Source: an uncultured Alphaproteobacteria bacterium (GTDB lineage: Bacteria; Pseudomonadota; Alphaproteobacteria; HIMB59). From it: 37,845 nt of DNA. The translations under genes were made by a program, and so were the position numbers. The first letter of the stretch is position 1; each line of letters begins with the position of its first letter. Below the pieces are notes generated by a model that was not told where the DNA came from, searched no databases, and was given only the letters and a program-made list of their open reading frames with translations. Below are positions 8,016 through 16,580 of this stretch, piece after piece. The stretch lies in assembly GCA_902601865.1 (NCBI GenBank), contig CACKOX010000002.1:66208-104052 (forward strand), read 5' to 3'.

Positions 8016-11000
8016 AAGATCACCCATTAGAAATCTACAGAAGAAATAAGCAAAAGCTAAAAGATAATCACGTTTATAATGAAAAATATGAACATGATAA
8101 TTGTGGTGTTGGTTTAGTTGCCTCAATCAAAGGTGAGTCTAGAAGAGATATAGTTGAAAAAGGTGTCGAGGCACTGAAGGCTGTGTTCCATAGGGGTGCG
8201 GTTGATGCTGATGGTAAAACTGGAGATGGTGCTGGGATTATGTTGGAAGTTTCAAATTCATTCTTCAGTAAACAAGTATTAAAAATGGGTCATAGATCGA
8301 GTCAAGACTCTATATTGGGTGTAGGTATGATATTTTTACCGAAAAGAGATTTTGGAGCACAAGAAAAATGTAGAGCTATCGTTGAATATGAAATTATAAA
8401 AGCTGGAATGAATCTTTTTGGATGGAGGCAAGTTCCGGTTAATACAGAAATCATTGGTGAAAAAGCTAATTATACAAAACCAGAAATTGAACAAATAATT
8501 TTTTCCCCTAAAGAAAGCACCCCTGATATTGAAAAGAAACTTTATTTAACAAGAAGAAGAATAGAAAACAAAATTAAATCTCAGAGTATTAATGACTTTT
8601 ATATTTGCTCTTTATCGACAGAAACAATTGTTTACAAAGGTATGTTTTTAGCCGAACAGCTATCTGAATTCTATCCAGATTTATTAGATGATGAATTTAA
8701 ATCTAAATTTGCTATTTACCATCAAAGGTATTCCACGAATACATTTCCTACATGGTCTTTGGCGCAACCATTTAGAGTTTTAGCACACAATGGTGAAATC
8801 AACACCTTAAAGGGAAATATAAATTGGATGAGTGCACATGAGCCAAGAATTACTCACCCTTTTTTTAATGAAAGAATTAATGATTTAAAACCAATACTTG
8901 ACTCAGATGCTTCTGACTCTGCATCTCTTGATGCTGCTTTTGAGCTTTTTGTTCAAACAGATAGAGACATGCCGATGGCAAAATCCATGATAATTCCTGA
9001 GTCTTGGTCAAATAGGTCTGATTTATCTGATCAATTAAAGAGTATGTATGCTTATTGCAATGCTGTAATTGAGCCATGGGATGGACCAGCAGCCGTCTGC
9101 GGGAATTTTGGAGATTGGATAATATCTGGTATGGACAGAAATGGTTTAAGGCCGCTTAGGTTTATATTAACAGATGACGATCTTCTAATTTCAGGATCTG
9201 AAGTGGGAATGATTAATATTGATGAAAAAAATATCATAAAAAAAGGAAGAGTTGGCCCTGGTGAATTAATCGCAGTAAATTATAAAGAGAATAAATTTTA
9301 TGAAAGCTCTGAACTAAAAGAATTACTCAGTAGCCGAAATGATTACTCAGACTGGAATGAAAAGACAATTAAGTTAGATAATATTTTATCCAAAGACAAG
9401 ATATATACCCCATCAGCAGAGGAGAAAGATAATGTTTTTCAAATAGCTAAATCATTTAATCTAACATTAGAAACTCTTGATTTAATTTTAGACCCTATGG
9501 TTAAAACAGGTCAAGAGGCTATCGGATCAATGGGTGACGATGCACCCCTAAGTGTACTAACTGAAAGATACCGAGGTCTTCATAGTTTCTTTAAACAAAA
9601 TTTTGCCCAAGTAACTAACCCTCCTATTGATAGCCTAAGAGAACAAGTGGTAATGAGTTTAAAAACTAGACTCGGAAATTTGGGAAATATCGTAGAAGAA
9701 GACTCAGAACAATGCAATTTGGTACTTTTAGAAAGCCCTTTATTATTAGATAACGAGCTTGAAACTCTTAAAAGCCATTTATCAAAATTTACAACTGAGA
9801 TTGATTGTACTTATGATACAAATGAAGATACAAATTTCTTAAATGAAATTCAAAGAATATGCTCTGAAGCTGAACAGGCAGTTAGATCTGGTTCTCAACA
9901 TTTAATTATTACTGATAAAAATATTAATACTGACAGAATTGCTTTGCCAATGATACTTGCAACCAGTGCTGTGCATAGTTATTTAATCAAAAATAATTTA
10001 AGAACATTTACTTCATTAAATGTCTCCTCAAGAGAATGCCTTGATGTTCACTACTTTGCTGTACTTATCGGTGTTGGAGCTACTACAGTTAATGCTTCAT
10101 TAGTCGAAAAACTTATCTCAGATAGATTTAAAAAAGGAATTTATGAGAATACTGATTATCCTCAACTAATAAAAAACTTCAAAAAATCCATAGAGAAGGG
10201 ATTGAGAAAGATAATCAGCAAAATGGGTATTTCTGTTATTAGCTCTTATCGTGGTGGAAGAAATTTTGAAATAATTGGTTTAAGTAGAAGTATGGTAGAG
10301 AGTTTTTTCCCAGGTATGTCCTCACGAATATCTGGAATAGGATTAGATGGATTGGAAAAGAGAGTAAGGCGACAGCATGAGCAATCCTTTAAATCTGATA
10401 ATGTAATATTAGACATAGGTGGAGAATATAGGTTTAGAACCAACAGCGAAGCACATGCATATGAGGGTGTTTCAATACACATGCTTCAAGAAGCAGTTAC
10501 TAGAGACTCTTATAATTTATATAAAAAATACACTTCAAGAATTTATAGCTCAAAACCAATACAGATCAGGGATCTTTTACAGTTTAATGAGAGTAAAAAT
10601 TCTTTAAATCTCGATAACGTGCAAAGCATCTCTGAAATACGAAAAAGCTTTGTATCTCCAGGGATCTCTCTTGGAGCTCTTAGCCCTGAGGCTCACGAAA
10701 CATTAGCTGTAGCAATGAATAGAATTGGCTCAAAGTCAGACAGTGGTGAAGGTGGCGAGGACTCGAGAAGGTATTCTAAATTGAAAAATGGAGATAATCC
10801 AAGTTCAGCAATTAAACAAGTAGCTAGTGGAAGATTTGGAGTAACTGCAGAGTATTTAAATAATTGTTCAGAATTAGAAATTAAAATTGCACAAGGTGCT
10901 AAACCGGGAGAGGGTGGACAGTTACCTGGTTTTAAAGTCACTGATCTAATAGCTAAATTAAGACATAGTACAAAAGGTGTAACACTCATCAGTCCTCCAC

Positions 11001-12526
11001 CTCATCATGATATATACTCTATTGAGGACCTTGCTCAACTTATCTATGATTTAAAACAAATTAATCCCAAAGCAAAGGTTTGTGTCAAGTTAGTTGCACA
11101 ATCAGGAATAGGAACTGTTGCTGCAGGTGTAGCAAAAGCTAAAGCTGATGTAATACTCGTATCTGGACACTCAGGAGGAACAGGGGCAAGTCCCCAGTCA
11201 AGTATTAAATATGTTGGTCTTCCTTGGGAATTAGGTATCAGTGAGGTACATCAAATCCTAGCCTTAAATGGCTTAAGAGACAAAGTTCTTTTGAGAACTG
11301 ATGGTGGGATAAAAACAGGAAAAGATATTGTTATAGCAGCTATACTAGGAGCTGAGGAATACGGAATAGGTACAGCCTCACTTGTTGCAATGGGATGTAT
11401 TATGGTAAGACAGTGTCACTCAAACACTTGTCCTGTAGGTGTTTGTACCCAAGATGAAAAACTTCGTGAAAAATTTGGTGGAACACCTGAAAAAGTCGTA
11501 AACTTATTTTCTTTTATTGCAGAGGAGGTTAGAGAGATACTTGCCTCTTTAGGCTATAAATCTTTGAAAGATATAATTGGTAAAACAGAACTATTATCTC
11601 AAATTCACTATGGGTCTAGTGATTTAGATAATCTGGACCTAAATCCTATATTAACAAAAATTGACGATGGTAAGATCTATGATTACCATTCTGAGAAAAA
11701 AAGAAATGAAGTCCCGCAGACCTTAGATGATCAATTTGAAAAAGATGGCAAAGATTTTATTAATTCAGGTCAAAAAATTGAATTAACTTATAATATACAA
11801 AATACATTAAGAACAATTGGAACCAAAATTTCTTCTGTCATAACAAGAAAATATGGAATGAATTCTCTGTCTGAAGATCATGTGACTCTCAAACTGAGAG
11901 GTTCAGCTGGCCAGTCTTTGGGGGCGTTTGCAGTCAAAGGTCTTACATTGAAAGTTTTTGGCGATGCTAACGACTATGTAGGTAAAGGTCTTTCTGGTGG
12001 AAAAATTGTCGTTCAGCCAAGAAGCTCATTTACTCAACCAAGCCATGAAAATGTTATTATAGGAAACGTAACTCTTTATGGAGCAACTGATGGAAGATTG
12101 TACGCATCTGGTCAAGCAGGTGACAGATTTTGTGTGAGAAACTCAGGTGCTTTGGCCATAGTTGAGGGATGTGGTGCTAATGGATGTGAGTACATGACAG
12201 GAGGTTCTGCAATCATTTTGGGAAATATTGGTGATAACTTTGGTGCAGGAATGACAGGTGGATCTGCCTTTATTTATTCTGATCAAAAAAATATTTCTGA
12301 TTTAATGAATATGGAAACTATAAGTTTATATGAAGTTGATAATCAAAATTGGAAAAACCATCTTCTAGATCTCTTAAAAGATTTTTACAAAGAGACTAAA
12401 TCTAAAAGAGCTGAGTTTATTATTGATAATTATGACTCTGAAATCAAAAAATTTGCCCATGTTGTACCTGATGAAGTGATTGATAAACTAGAATTTCCAG
12501 TTACAAAAAAATCAAAAATAGCTTAA
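8012..12526 (+). CDS. gltB: Glutamate synthase large (alpha) subunit
   Basis: Ammonia-assimilating GOGAT large subunit, 1504 aa. The class II glutaminase domain starts at Cys31 (in DNCGVGLVA), exposed as the N-terminal nucleophile after removal of a 30-residue propeptide. The central domain and the FMN-dependent synthase domain follow (about 830-1200), with GAKPGEGGQLPG and a TDGGIKTGKDI phosphate-binding stretch. The 3Fe-4S cysteines are C1129, C1135 and C1140 in the CIMVRQCHSNTC segment. The C-terminal GXGXG beta-helix domain is complete. It works with GltD just upstream. Its TAA overlaps the stop of the convergent hydrolase gene, so no separate terminator fits between them. Confidence 0.98.
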   Translation: MKDHPLEIYRRNKQKLKDNHVYNEKYEHDNCGVGLVASIKGESRRDIVEKGVEALKAVFHRGAVDADGKTGDGAGIMLEVSNSFFSKQVLKMGHRSSQDSILGVGMIFLPKRDFGAQEKCRAIVEYEIIKAGMNLFGWRQVPVNTEIIGEKANYTKPEIEQIIFSPKESTPDIEKKLYLTRRRIENKIKSQSINDFYICSLSTETIVYKGMFLAEQLSEFYPDLLDDEFKSKFAIYHQRYSTNTFPTWSLAQPFRVLAHNGEINTLKGNINWMSAHEPRITHPFFNERINDLKPILDSDASDSASLDAAFELFVQTDRDMPMAKSMIIPESWSNRSDLSDQLKSMYAYCNAVIEPWDGPAAVCGNFGDWIISGMDRNGLRPLRFILTDDDLLISGSEVGMINIDEKNIIKKGRVGPGELIAVNYKENKFYESSELKELLSSRNDYSDWNEKTIKLDNILSKDKIYTPSAEEKDNVFQIAKSFNLTLETLDLILDPMVKTGQEAIGSMGDDAPLSVLTERYRGLHSFFKQNFAQVTNPPIDSLREQVVMSLKTRLGNLGNIVEEDSEQCNLVLLESPLLLDNELETLKSHLSKFTTEIDCTYDTNEDTNFLNEIQRICSEAEQAVRSGSQHLIITDKNINTDRIALPMILATSAVHSYLIKNNLRTFTSLNVSSRECLDVHYFAVLIGVGATTVNASLVEKLISDRFKKGIYENTDYPQLIKNFKKSIEKGLRKIISKMGISVISSYRGGRNFEIIGLSRSMVESFFPGMSSRISGIGLDGLEKRVRRQHEQSFKSDNVILDIGGEYRFRTNSEAHAYEGVSIHMLQEAVTRDSYNLYKKYTSRIYSSKPIQIRDLLQFNESKNSLNLDNVQSISEIRKSFVSPGISLGALSPEAHETLAVAMNRIGSKSDSGEGGEDSRRYSKLKNGDNPSSAIKQVASGRFGVTAEYLNNCSELEIKIAQGAKPGEGGQLPGFKVTDLIAKLRHSTKGVTLISPPPHHDIYSIEDLAQLIYDLKQINPKAKVCVKLVAQSGIGTVAAGVAKAKADVILVSGHSGGTGASPQSSIKYVGLPWELGISEVHQILALNGLRDKVLLRTDGGIKTGKDIVIAAILGAEEYGIGTASLVAMGCIMVRQCHSNTCPVGVCTQDEKLREKFGGTPEKVVNLFSFIAEEVREILASLGYKSLKDIIGKTELLSQIHYGSSDLDNLDLNPILTKIDDGKIYDYHSEKKRNEVPQTLDDQFEKDGKDFINSGQKIELTYNIQNTLRTIGTKISSVITRKYGMNSLSEDHVTLKLRGSAGQSLGAFAVKGLTLKVFGDANDYVGKGLSGGKIVVQPRSSFTQPSHENVIIGNVTLYGATDGRLYASGQAGDRFCVRNSGALAIVEGCGANGCEYMTGGSAIILGNIGDNFGAGMTGGSAFIYSDQKNISDLMNMETISLYEVDNQNWKNHLLDLLKDFYKETKSKRAEFIIDNYDSEIKKFAHVVPDEVIDKLEFPVTKKSKIA

Positions 12527-13248
12527 ATAAATTTAGATAGAGTTTTTAAGCTTTCTTTATCAGACAAGCTGTGATCAGCATGTTTAATTAAAATATTTTT
12601 AAAGTTTTTAAATTTTTTACTCAAATTAAATTTATCGTTATACCCATAAGGTACTGCTTTATCTTGACCCCCATGAAGGAAAATAGTTTCTCCCAAAAAA
12701 TCACCCTTAATTTTTTCAAGAAGATATTTTTTACTCCTATTAAATAATGCTGGGGAATAATAGTAAGCAAAATCAGAACCAACTTTTTGTTTAACAATTT
12801 TATTATTTTTTATTTTTTTTCTTTGATGAATATTTAAATTTTCCCAAATTAACTTAGCAGTAAAATCTGGCGCAGGAGCAATACCAATAAGTTTAGTAAC
12901 TTTTTTTGGGTGCATTAAAGCATAAATGATTGCAACCCATCCACCCATACTACTCCCTATTAAAATGAAATTTCTTATTTTTAAATATTTTACAATATTA
13001 TCTAAGTCATCATACCAATCACTAATTCCAAAATTAGTAAATTCACCACTAGATCGACCATGACCTTGAAAGTCAAAACACAAATATGAAATGTTATTTT
13101 TTCTGCAATAATTGCTTAAAAAATTAGATTTTTTACCACTCATGTCAGATAATAATCCATGCAAAAAGATGAGAGTTTTTTTACTTCTTTTGTAGTATCT
13201 ATAAGATATTTTTAAATTATCTTTTTTAAAAAAGTTTTGTTTTGACAC
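12523..13248 (-). CDS. Alpha/beta hydrolase of unknown substrate
   Basis: A 241 aa serine hydrolase of the alpha/beta fold. The oxyanion-hole motif HGLLSDM starts at residue 30, FQGHGRSSG is near 60, the nucleophile is S100 in GSSMGG, the acid is D196 in HGGQDKAVP and the base is H226 in HADHSLS, so the triad is complete. The closest general resemblance is to small ABHD10-type esterases/thioesterases; the substrate cannot be read from sequence. It starts with GTG at 13246-13248, because the next usable start would remove the first strand. That start overlaps the divergent GT4 gene start by 7 bp. Lysine- and asparagine-rich sequence matches the local composition. Confidence 0.85.
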   Translation of the reverse strand: MSKQNFFKKDNLKISYRYYKRSKKTLIFLHGLLSDMSGKKSNFLSNYCRKNNISYLCFDFQGHGRSSGEFTNFGISDWYDDLDNIVKYLKIRNFILIGSSMGGWVAIIYALMHPKKVTKLIGIAPAPDFTAKLIWENLNIHQRKKIKNNKIVKQKVGSDFAYYYSPALFNRSKKYLLEKIKGDFLGETIFLHGGQDKAVPYGYNDKFNLSKKFKNFKNILIKHADHSLSDKESLKTLSKFI

Positions 13249-14336
13249 AGATTAAAAATACAAAAAAAATTACTTGTTTACAAATAATTCCATCTATGGG
13301 TATTGGAGGTATTGAGACAGGAGTAAGGGATATTGCTAATTACCTTAATAAAAAAAATATTGAAAATTATATTTTATGTGAAAGTAGTGATAAGAACTTT
13401 AATATTAAAAGTCTAAAAATTATAAAAATTAATAATTTAAGATTTAAAAATATTTTTGATCAAAACAAAATAAAAATACTGATTAAAGATTTAATTATAA
13501 AAAAAAGAATAAATTTAGTTCACATTTCATCCAGAGCACCTGCTTTTTTTCTTATAAATTTTATTAAAAACTTAAATATCAAAGTTGTAACTAGTGTTCA
13601 CAACAAGTATGAGTCTAAGTCTTTGTTAAAAGATTGGTATAACAGTTATTTATTAAAAGGCGACACTATTATATTTAATTCTAATTTTGTAAAAAAAACA
13701 TATGAAAACTACTACCCCAAAAAAACTAAAATACATGTAATTCCTAGAGGTATAGATACTAACTATTTTTATCCATCCAAAAAAAAAGTTATTGATAGAA
13801 ATATTTTTATACCCTCAAGAATATCAAATTGGAAAGGACATGAATTATTACTTAATTATTTCTCTTTATTAGAGCAAAAGTATAAAGATCTATTTAAAAT
13901 TCATTTAATAACTTCAAATCAAAGTAAAGAAGAAAAGAAAATACAATTACTAATAAATAAACTCAATTTATCTGAGAAAGTCATAATTCATAAACCAACT
14001 TTAGAAATTAATAAATTATATCAAGAGTCTTATTTAATTATTAATATCTCTAAAAGACCTGAAGGTTTTGGAAGAACTATCTCTGAAGCTTTATCGTCAG
14101 GTAAAACTATTATTGCTCCTAATCAAGGAGGTACTAAAGAACAACTTTTTTATTTTGATAGAAATTTATTATTTAATGTAAATTCATTTAACTCCTTTCA
14201 AAAAACTTTTAAATATGCTTTAAAAAACTATCAATCAATTTCCAAAAAAGGCAGATCTTATGTAAAAAAAAATTACTCATCAGATCTGATGTGTAGAAAG
14301 ACTTTAGAGGTTTATAATCAATTAATTAGTTCATGA
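13242..14336 (+). CDS. Glycosyltransferase family 4 (GT-B fold)
   Basis: A 364 aa retaining sugar transferase. The N-terminal acceptor domain begins with IIPSMGIGGIE, the glycine-rich loop common in GT4 enzymes. The donor domain has IPRGIDTNYF near residue 166, SRISNWKGHE near 192 and the EX7E motif PEGFGRTISEA near 277, followed by APNQGGTKE. It probably adds a sugar to lipopolysaccharide or another envelope glycan, because a heptosyltransferase-like gene follows with a 4-bp ATGA overlap. The start is TTG at 13242, with no obvious ribosome-binding site; the next ATG would cut into the glycine-rich loop. Donor and acceptor are unknown. Confidence 0.88.
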   Translation: MTQIKNTKKITCLQIIPSMGIGGIETGVRDIANYLNKKNIENYILCESSDKNFNIKSLKIIKINNLRFKNIFDQNKIKILIKDLIIKKRINLVHISSRAPAFFLINFIKNLNIKVVTSVHNKYESKSLLKDWYNSYLLKGDTIIFNSNFVKKTYENYYPKKTKIHVIPRGIDTNYFYPSKKKVIDRNIFIPSRISNWKGHELLLNYFSLLEQKYKDLFKIHLITSNQSKEEKKIQLLINKLNLSEKVIIHKPTLEINKLYQESYLIINISKRPEGFGRTISEALSSGKTIIAPNQGGTKEQLFYFDRNLLFNVNSFNSFQKTFKYALKNYQSISKKGRSYVKKNYSSDLMCRKTLEVYNQLISS

Positions 14337-15241
14337 ATATTTTGATAATTAAACATGGGTCTTTGGGTGACTTAATCATTTCTTTTGGAGCCATGAAAAC
14401 ATTAAGAGAAAATTATCAAAATGCCAATATTTATTTACTTACTCAGTCTAATTATAAAAAAACTTTTATAAATTTACCTTATGTTGATGAAATTTTAATT
14501 GATAATAGACAAGCAATCTTTTCATCAGTAAATAATCTTTTAAATATAGTTAAAGAAAAAAAAATTAATCTGGTAATTGATTTACAAAATTCAACTAGAA
14601 CTGAAATATACAATTTTTTTTTAAAAATATTTACAAAGTGTAAAATTTTATCTGCAAGGAAATTTTCAAGTTATAAATATGAGCAAAAAAAACTTGGTAT
14701 TCAACACATCTCAAAAAATCATCAAGATCAATTAAAACACTTGGGTATAAATCAATTTCTACGGCCTGATTTAAGTTGGATGTTAAAAGATGATATAAAA
14801 GTTTCAAAAAAAGTCATTTTTATACCAGGTGCATCTAAATCTGGTGAATATAAAAAATGGTCTTCAGATAAATTTGCCCAAGTAGCTAAATATTTAGTAC
14901 TAAGAAAGTATGAAATTTATTTAACTGGCTCCAATTTGGATTTGAATACTATAAATGAAATTATTGAATTGTGTCCTGAGTCTATAAATAAAATTAACGA
15001 GTCCAAGATAGAGGATTTCTATCAATTATGTATGACATCTGAGTTAATTTTAACAAACGATACCGGGCCAGCTCATATTGCTGGTCTTACAAATAAAAAT
15101 GTTATTTGGATAGCAAATGACAATGATATTTCGAGATCGTGCTATCCACTCGGAGATAATGTGCATAAAATTACATCATCTAACGTAAAAAATATCAGTG
15201 TGGACATTATTATTAATAAAATAGAACAAATATTAAAATAA
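14333..15241 (+). CDS. Glycosyltransferase family 9 (heptosyltransferase-like)
   Basis: A 302 aa GT-B protein of the ADP-heptose:LPS heptosyltransferase family. The N-terminal IKHGSLGDLIISF is the family's acceptor-domain signature. The donor-binding half has IFIPGASKSGEYKKW near residue 163 and the strongly conserved NDTGPAHIAGL near 240. It is translationally coupled to the GT4 gene (4-bp ATGA overlap), so the two probably act in sequence on the LPS core. A second GT9 gene lies at 22739-23713. Whether the sugar is heptose or another residue cannot be told here. Confidence 0.88.
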   Translation: MNILIIKHGSLGDLIISFGAMKTLRENYQNANIYLLTQSNYKKTFINLPYVDEILIDNRQAIFSSVNNLLNIVKEKKINLVIDLQNSTRTEIYNFFLKIFTKCKILSARKFSSYKYEQKKLGIQHISKNHQDQLKHLGINQFLRPDLSWMLKDDIKVSKKVIFIPGASKSGEYKKWSSDKFAQVAKYLVLRKYEIYLTGSNLDLNTINEIIELCPESINKINESKIEDFYQLCMTSELILTNDTGPAHIAGLTNKNVIWIANDNDISRSCYPLGDNVHKITSSNVKNISVDIIINKIEQILK

Positions 15242-15254
15242 TTTATATTTACAA

Positions 15255-15284
15255 TTGAATTATCTTTGTTAATAATCCTAAAAT
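15255..15284 (+). promoter_or_regulatory. Candidate promoter of the infC operon
   Basis: TTGAAT (15255-15260) and TAAAAT (15279-15284) are separated by 18 bp, giving a predicted start near 15291 and a leader of about 65 nt before infC. In such AT-rich DNA chance matches are common. A TATAAT at 15347-15352 also exists but lies too close to the infC start codon to serve it. Confidence 0.3.
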
Positions 15285-15355
15285 GATTTTATTTAAGCAA
15301 TCCCTAGGATATTTATAATTGCAAACTTCCTTACCTTTTTTTTACATATAATATT

Positions 15356-15901
15356 TTGAATAGACCCTTCCAAAGAAATAATAATTTTCGTGGCAAAAGA
15401 GATCTTCATAAAATAAATAATTTTATATCTGCAGCTGACGTAAGAGTAATTCTAGACGATGGTGAACAATTGGGGGTTATGAAAAAAAATGAAGCTATAG
15501 ATATTGCTAAAGGCAGAGGCATGGATTTAGTTGAAATTGCTCCAAATAACAATCCTCCAGTTTGTAAAATAGTAGACTATGGAAAATTTAAGTACCAAGA
15601 ACAAAAGAAGAAAAATGAGGCAAAAAAGAAACAAAAAGTAATTGAAACTAAAGAACTTAAAATTAGACCAGGTACTGGTGAGCATGACTATCAAGTCAAA
15701 ATTAGAAATGCACAGAAGTTTATAAAAGAGGGAAATAGAGTTAAATTTAGTTTGAGGTTTAAGGGTAGGGAAATGGAACATTCAAATTTGGGTATCGATA
15801 TGCTTAAAAGGGTAAAAACAGACCTTGGTGAACTTATTAGAGTTGAAATGGAACCTAAAATTGAAGGAAGACAAGCTTTCCTCGTTGTTGCGCCTAAATA
15901 A
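15356..15901 (+). CDS. infC: Translation initiation factor IF-3
   Basis: IF-3 binds the 30S subunit, keeps subunits apart and checks start-codon pairing. The 181 aa product has the N-terminal domain (DDGEQLGVM near residue 39, GMDLVEIAP near 59) and the C-terminal domain (ELKIRPGTGEHDY near 102, VKFSLRFKGREM near 131). It heads the conserved infC-rpmI-rplT-pheS-pheT order. There is no ATG at the expected N terminus: the frame reads ATT (15353) then TTG (15356). TTG is chosen here, but ATT is the start codon of E. coli infC, where it gives IF-3 autoregulation, so an ATT start is a real alternative. Confidence 0.95.
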   Translation: MNRPFQRNNNFRGKRDLHKINNFISAADVRVILDDGEQLGVMKKNEAIDIAKGRGMDLVEIAPNNNPPVCKIVDYGKFKYQEQKKKNEAKKKQKVIETKELKIRPGTGEHDYQVKIRNAQKFIKEGNRVKFSLRFKGREMEHSNLGIDMLKRVKTDLGELIRVEMEPKIEGRQAFLVVAPK

Positions 15902-15929
15902 ATTATATGATATTTAATTGACCTCAACT

Positions 15930-15968
15930 GGTCGAAAAGGCTTTTAAACAAGGGTATGCCTTAAGACC
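15930..15968 (+). promoter_or_regulatory. Hairpin leader upstream of rpmI-rplT
   Basis: Two nested complementary blocks form one interrupted stem: GGTC (15930-15933) with GACC (15965-15968), and AAGGC (15937-15941) with GCCTT (15958-15962), separated by a 3x2 internal loop and closed by a 16-nt loop. It lies 14 nt upstream of the rpmI ribosome-binding site and has no T tract, so it is not an intrinsic terminator. The rpmI-rplT mRNA is autoregulated by L20 in other bacteria through 23S-like RNA structures; this hairpin is a candidate for that site, by inference. Confidence 0.5.
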
Positions 15969-15982
15969 TAATTAGTTCACTC

Positions 15983-15990
15983 AAAAGGAG
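15983..15990 (+). promoter_or_regulatory. Strong ribosome-binding site of rpmI
   Basis: AAAAGGAG ends 5 nt before the rpmI ATG. It is one of the few near-consensus Shine-Dalgarno sequences in the window and fixes the L35 start. Confidence 0.8.
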
Positions 15991-15995
15991 ATAAA

Positions 15996-16196
15996 ATGCC
16001 CAAACTAAAAACAAAAAGTAGCGTTAAAAAACGCTTTAAAACTTCCTCATCAGGAAAACTAGTGGTCGGAAGCGTTGGTAAACGCCATGGCATGTCCAAA
16101 AGAACAAATTCTTTTATCAGAAATTCTAAAGGTACAAGAGTCTTATCAAAGTCTGCATCAATAATAATTGAATCAATGATGCCATATTCCAAATAG
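15996..16196 (+). CDS. rpmI: 50S ribosomal protein L35
   Basis: A 66 aa basic protein of the large ribosomal subunit. The opening [15 protein letters not shown] and the GKRHGMSKR segment near residue 30 match bacterial L35 throughout, and the length is standard. It lies 94 bp after infC and 16 bp before rplT. An AAAAGGAG ribosome-binding site and an upstream hairpin suggest control at translation, perhaps by L20. Confidence 0.98.
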   Translation: MPKLKTKSSVKKRFKTSSSGKLVVGSVGKRHGMSKRTNSFIRNSKGTRVLSKSASIIIESMMPYSK

Positions 16197-16198
16197 GT

Positions 16199-16205
16199 AA
16201 AGGAG
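16199..16205 (+). promoter_or_regulatory. Strong ribosome-binding site of rplT
   Basis: AAAGGAG lies 7 nt before the rplT ATG and just after the rpmI TAG, supporting independent high-rate initiation on L20 within the shared mRNA. Confidence 0.8.
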
Positions 16206-16212
16206 ATATAAC

Positions 16213-16572
16213 ATGCCAAGAGTCAAAAGAGGAGTTACAGCAAGAGCTAAACATAAAAAAGTTTTTGAATTTACAAAAGGTCATCGCGGTCGAAGAAAAA
16301 ATGTCTACCGTGTAGCTACACAAAGCATGGATAAAGCACTCCAATATGCTTACCGTGATAGAAGAAATAAAAAAAGAGATTTCAGAGGTTTATGGATACA
16401 AAGAATTAATGCTGGTGTTAGAGAGCATGGCCTCACATATGCCAAGTTTATTGATGGATTAAAAAAAGCAAATATTGAAATCAATAGAAAAATTCTATCT
16501 GAAATTGCATTTCATGAACCAGCTGCGTTTAAAACAATAGTTGAGAAAGCTAAGGCTAATATAGCCGTTTAA
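16213..16572 (+). CDS. rplT: 50S ribosomal protein L20
   Basis: A 119 aa RNA-binding protein needed for early 50S assembly. It begins [16 protein letters not shown], followed by [11 protein letters not shown] near residue 25, [17 protein letters not shown] near 46 and [12 protein letters not shown] near 65. Length and motifs match the family. It lies 16 bp after rpmI and 8 bp before pheS. In E. coli and Bacillus, L20 represses its own operon by binding the leader RNA; the hairpin at 15930-15968 could play this role here. Confidence 0.98.
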   Translation: MPRVKRGVTARAKHKKVFEFTKGHRGRRKNVYRVATQSMDKALQYAYRDRRNKKRDFRGLWIQRINAGVREHGLTYAKFIDGLKKANIEINRKILSEIAFHEPAAFKTIVEKAKANIAV

Positions 16573-16580
16573 AATTTAAA

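Noticed and set aside
15347..15352. TATAAT as the infC -10 box
   Set aside because: Transcription would start about 7 nt downstream, inside or past the start codon, and no -35 lies at the right distance.
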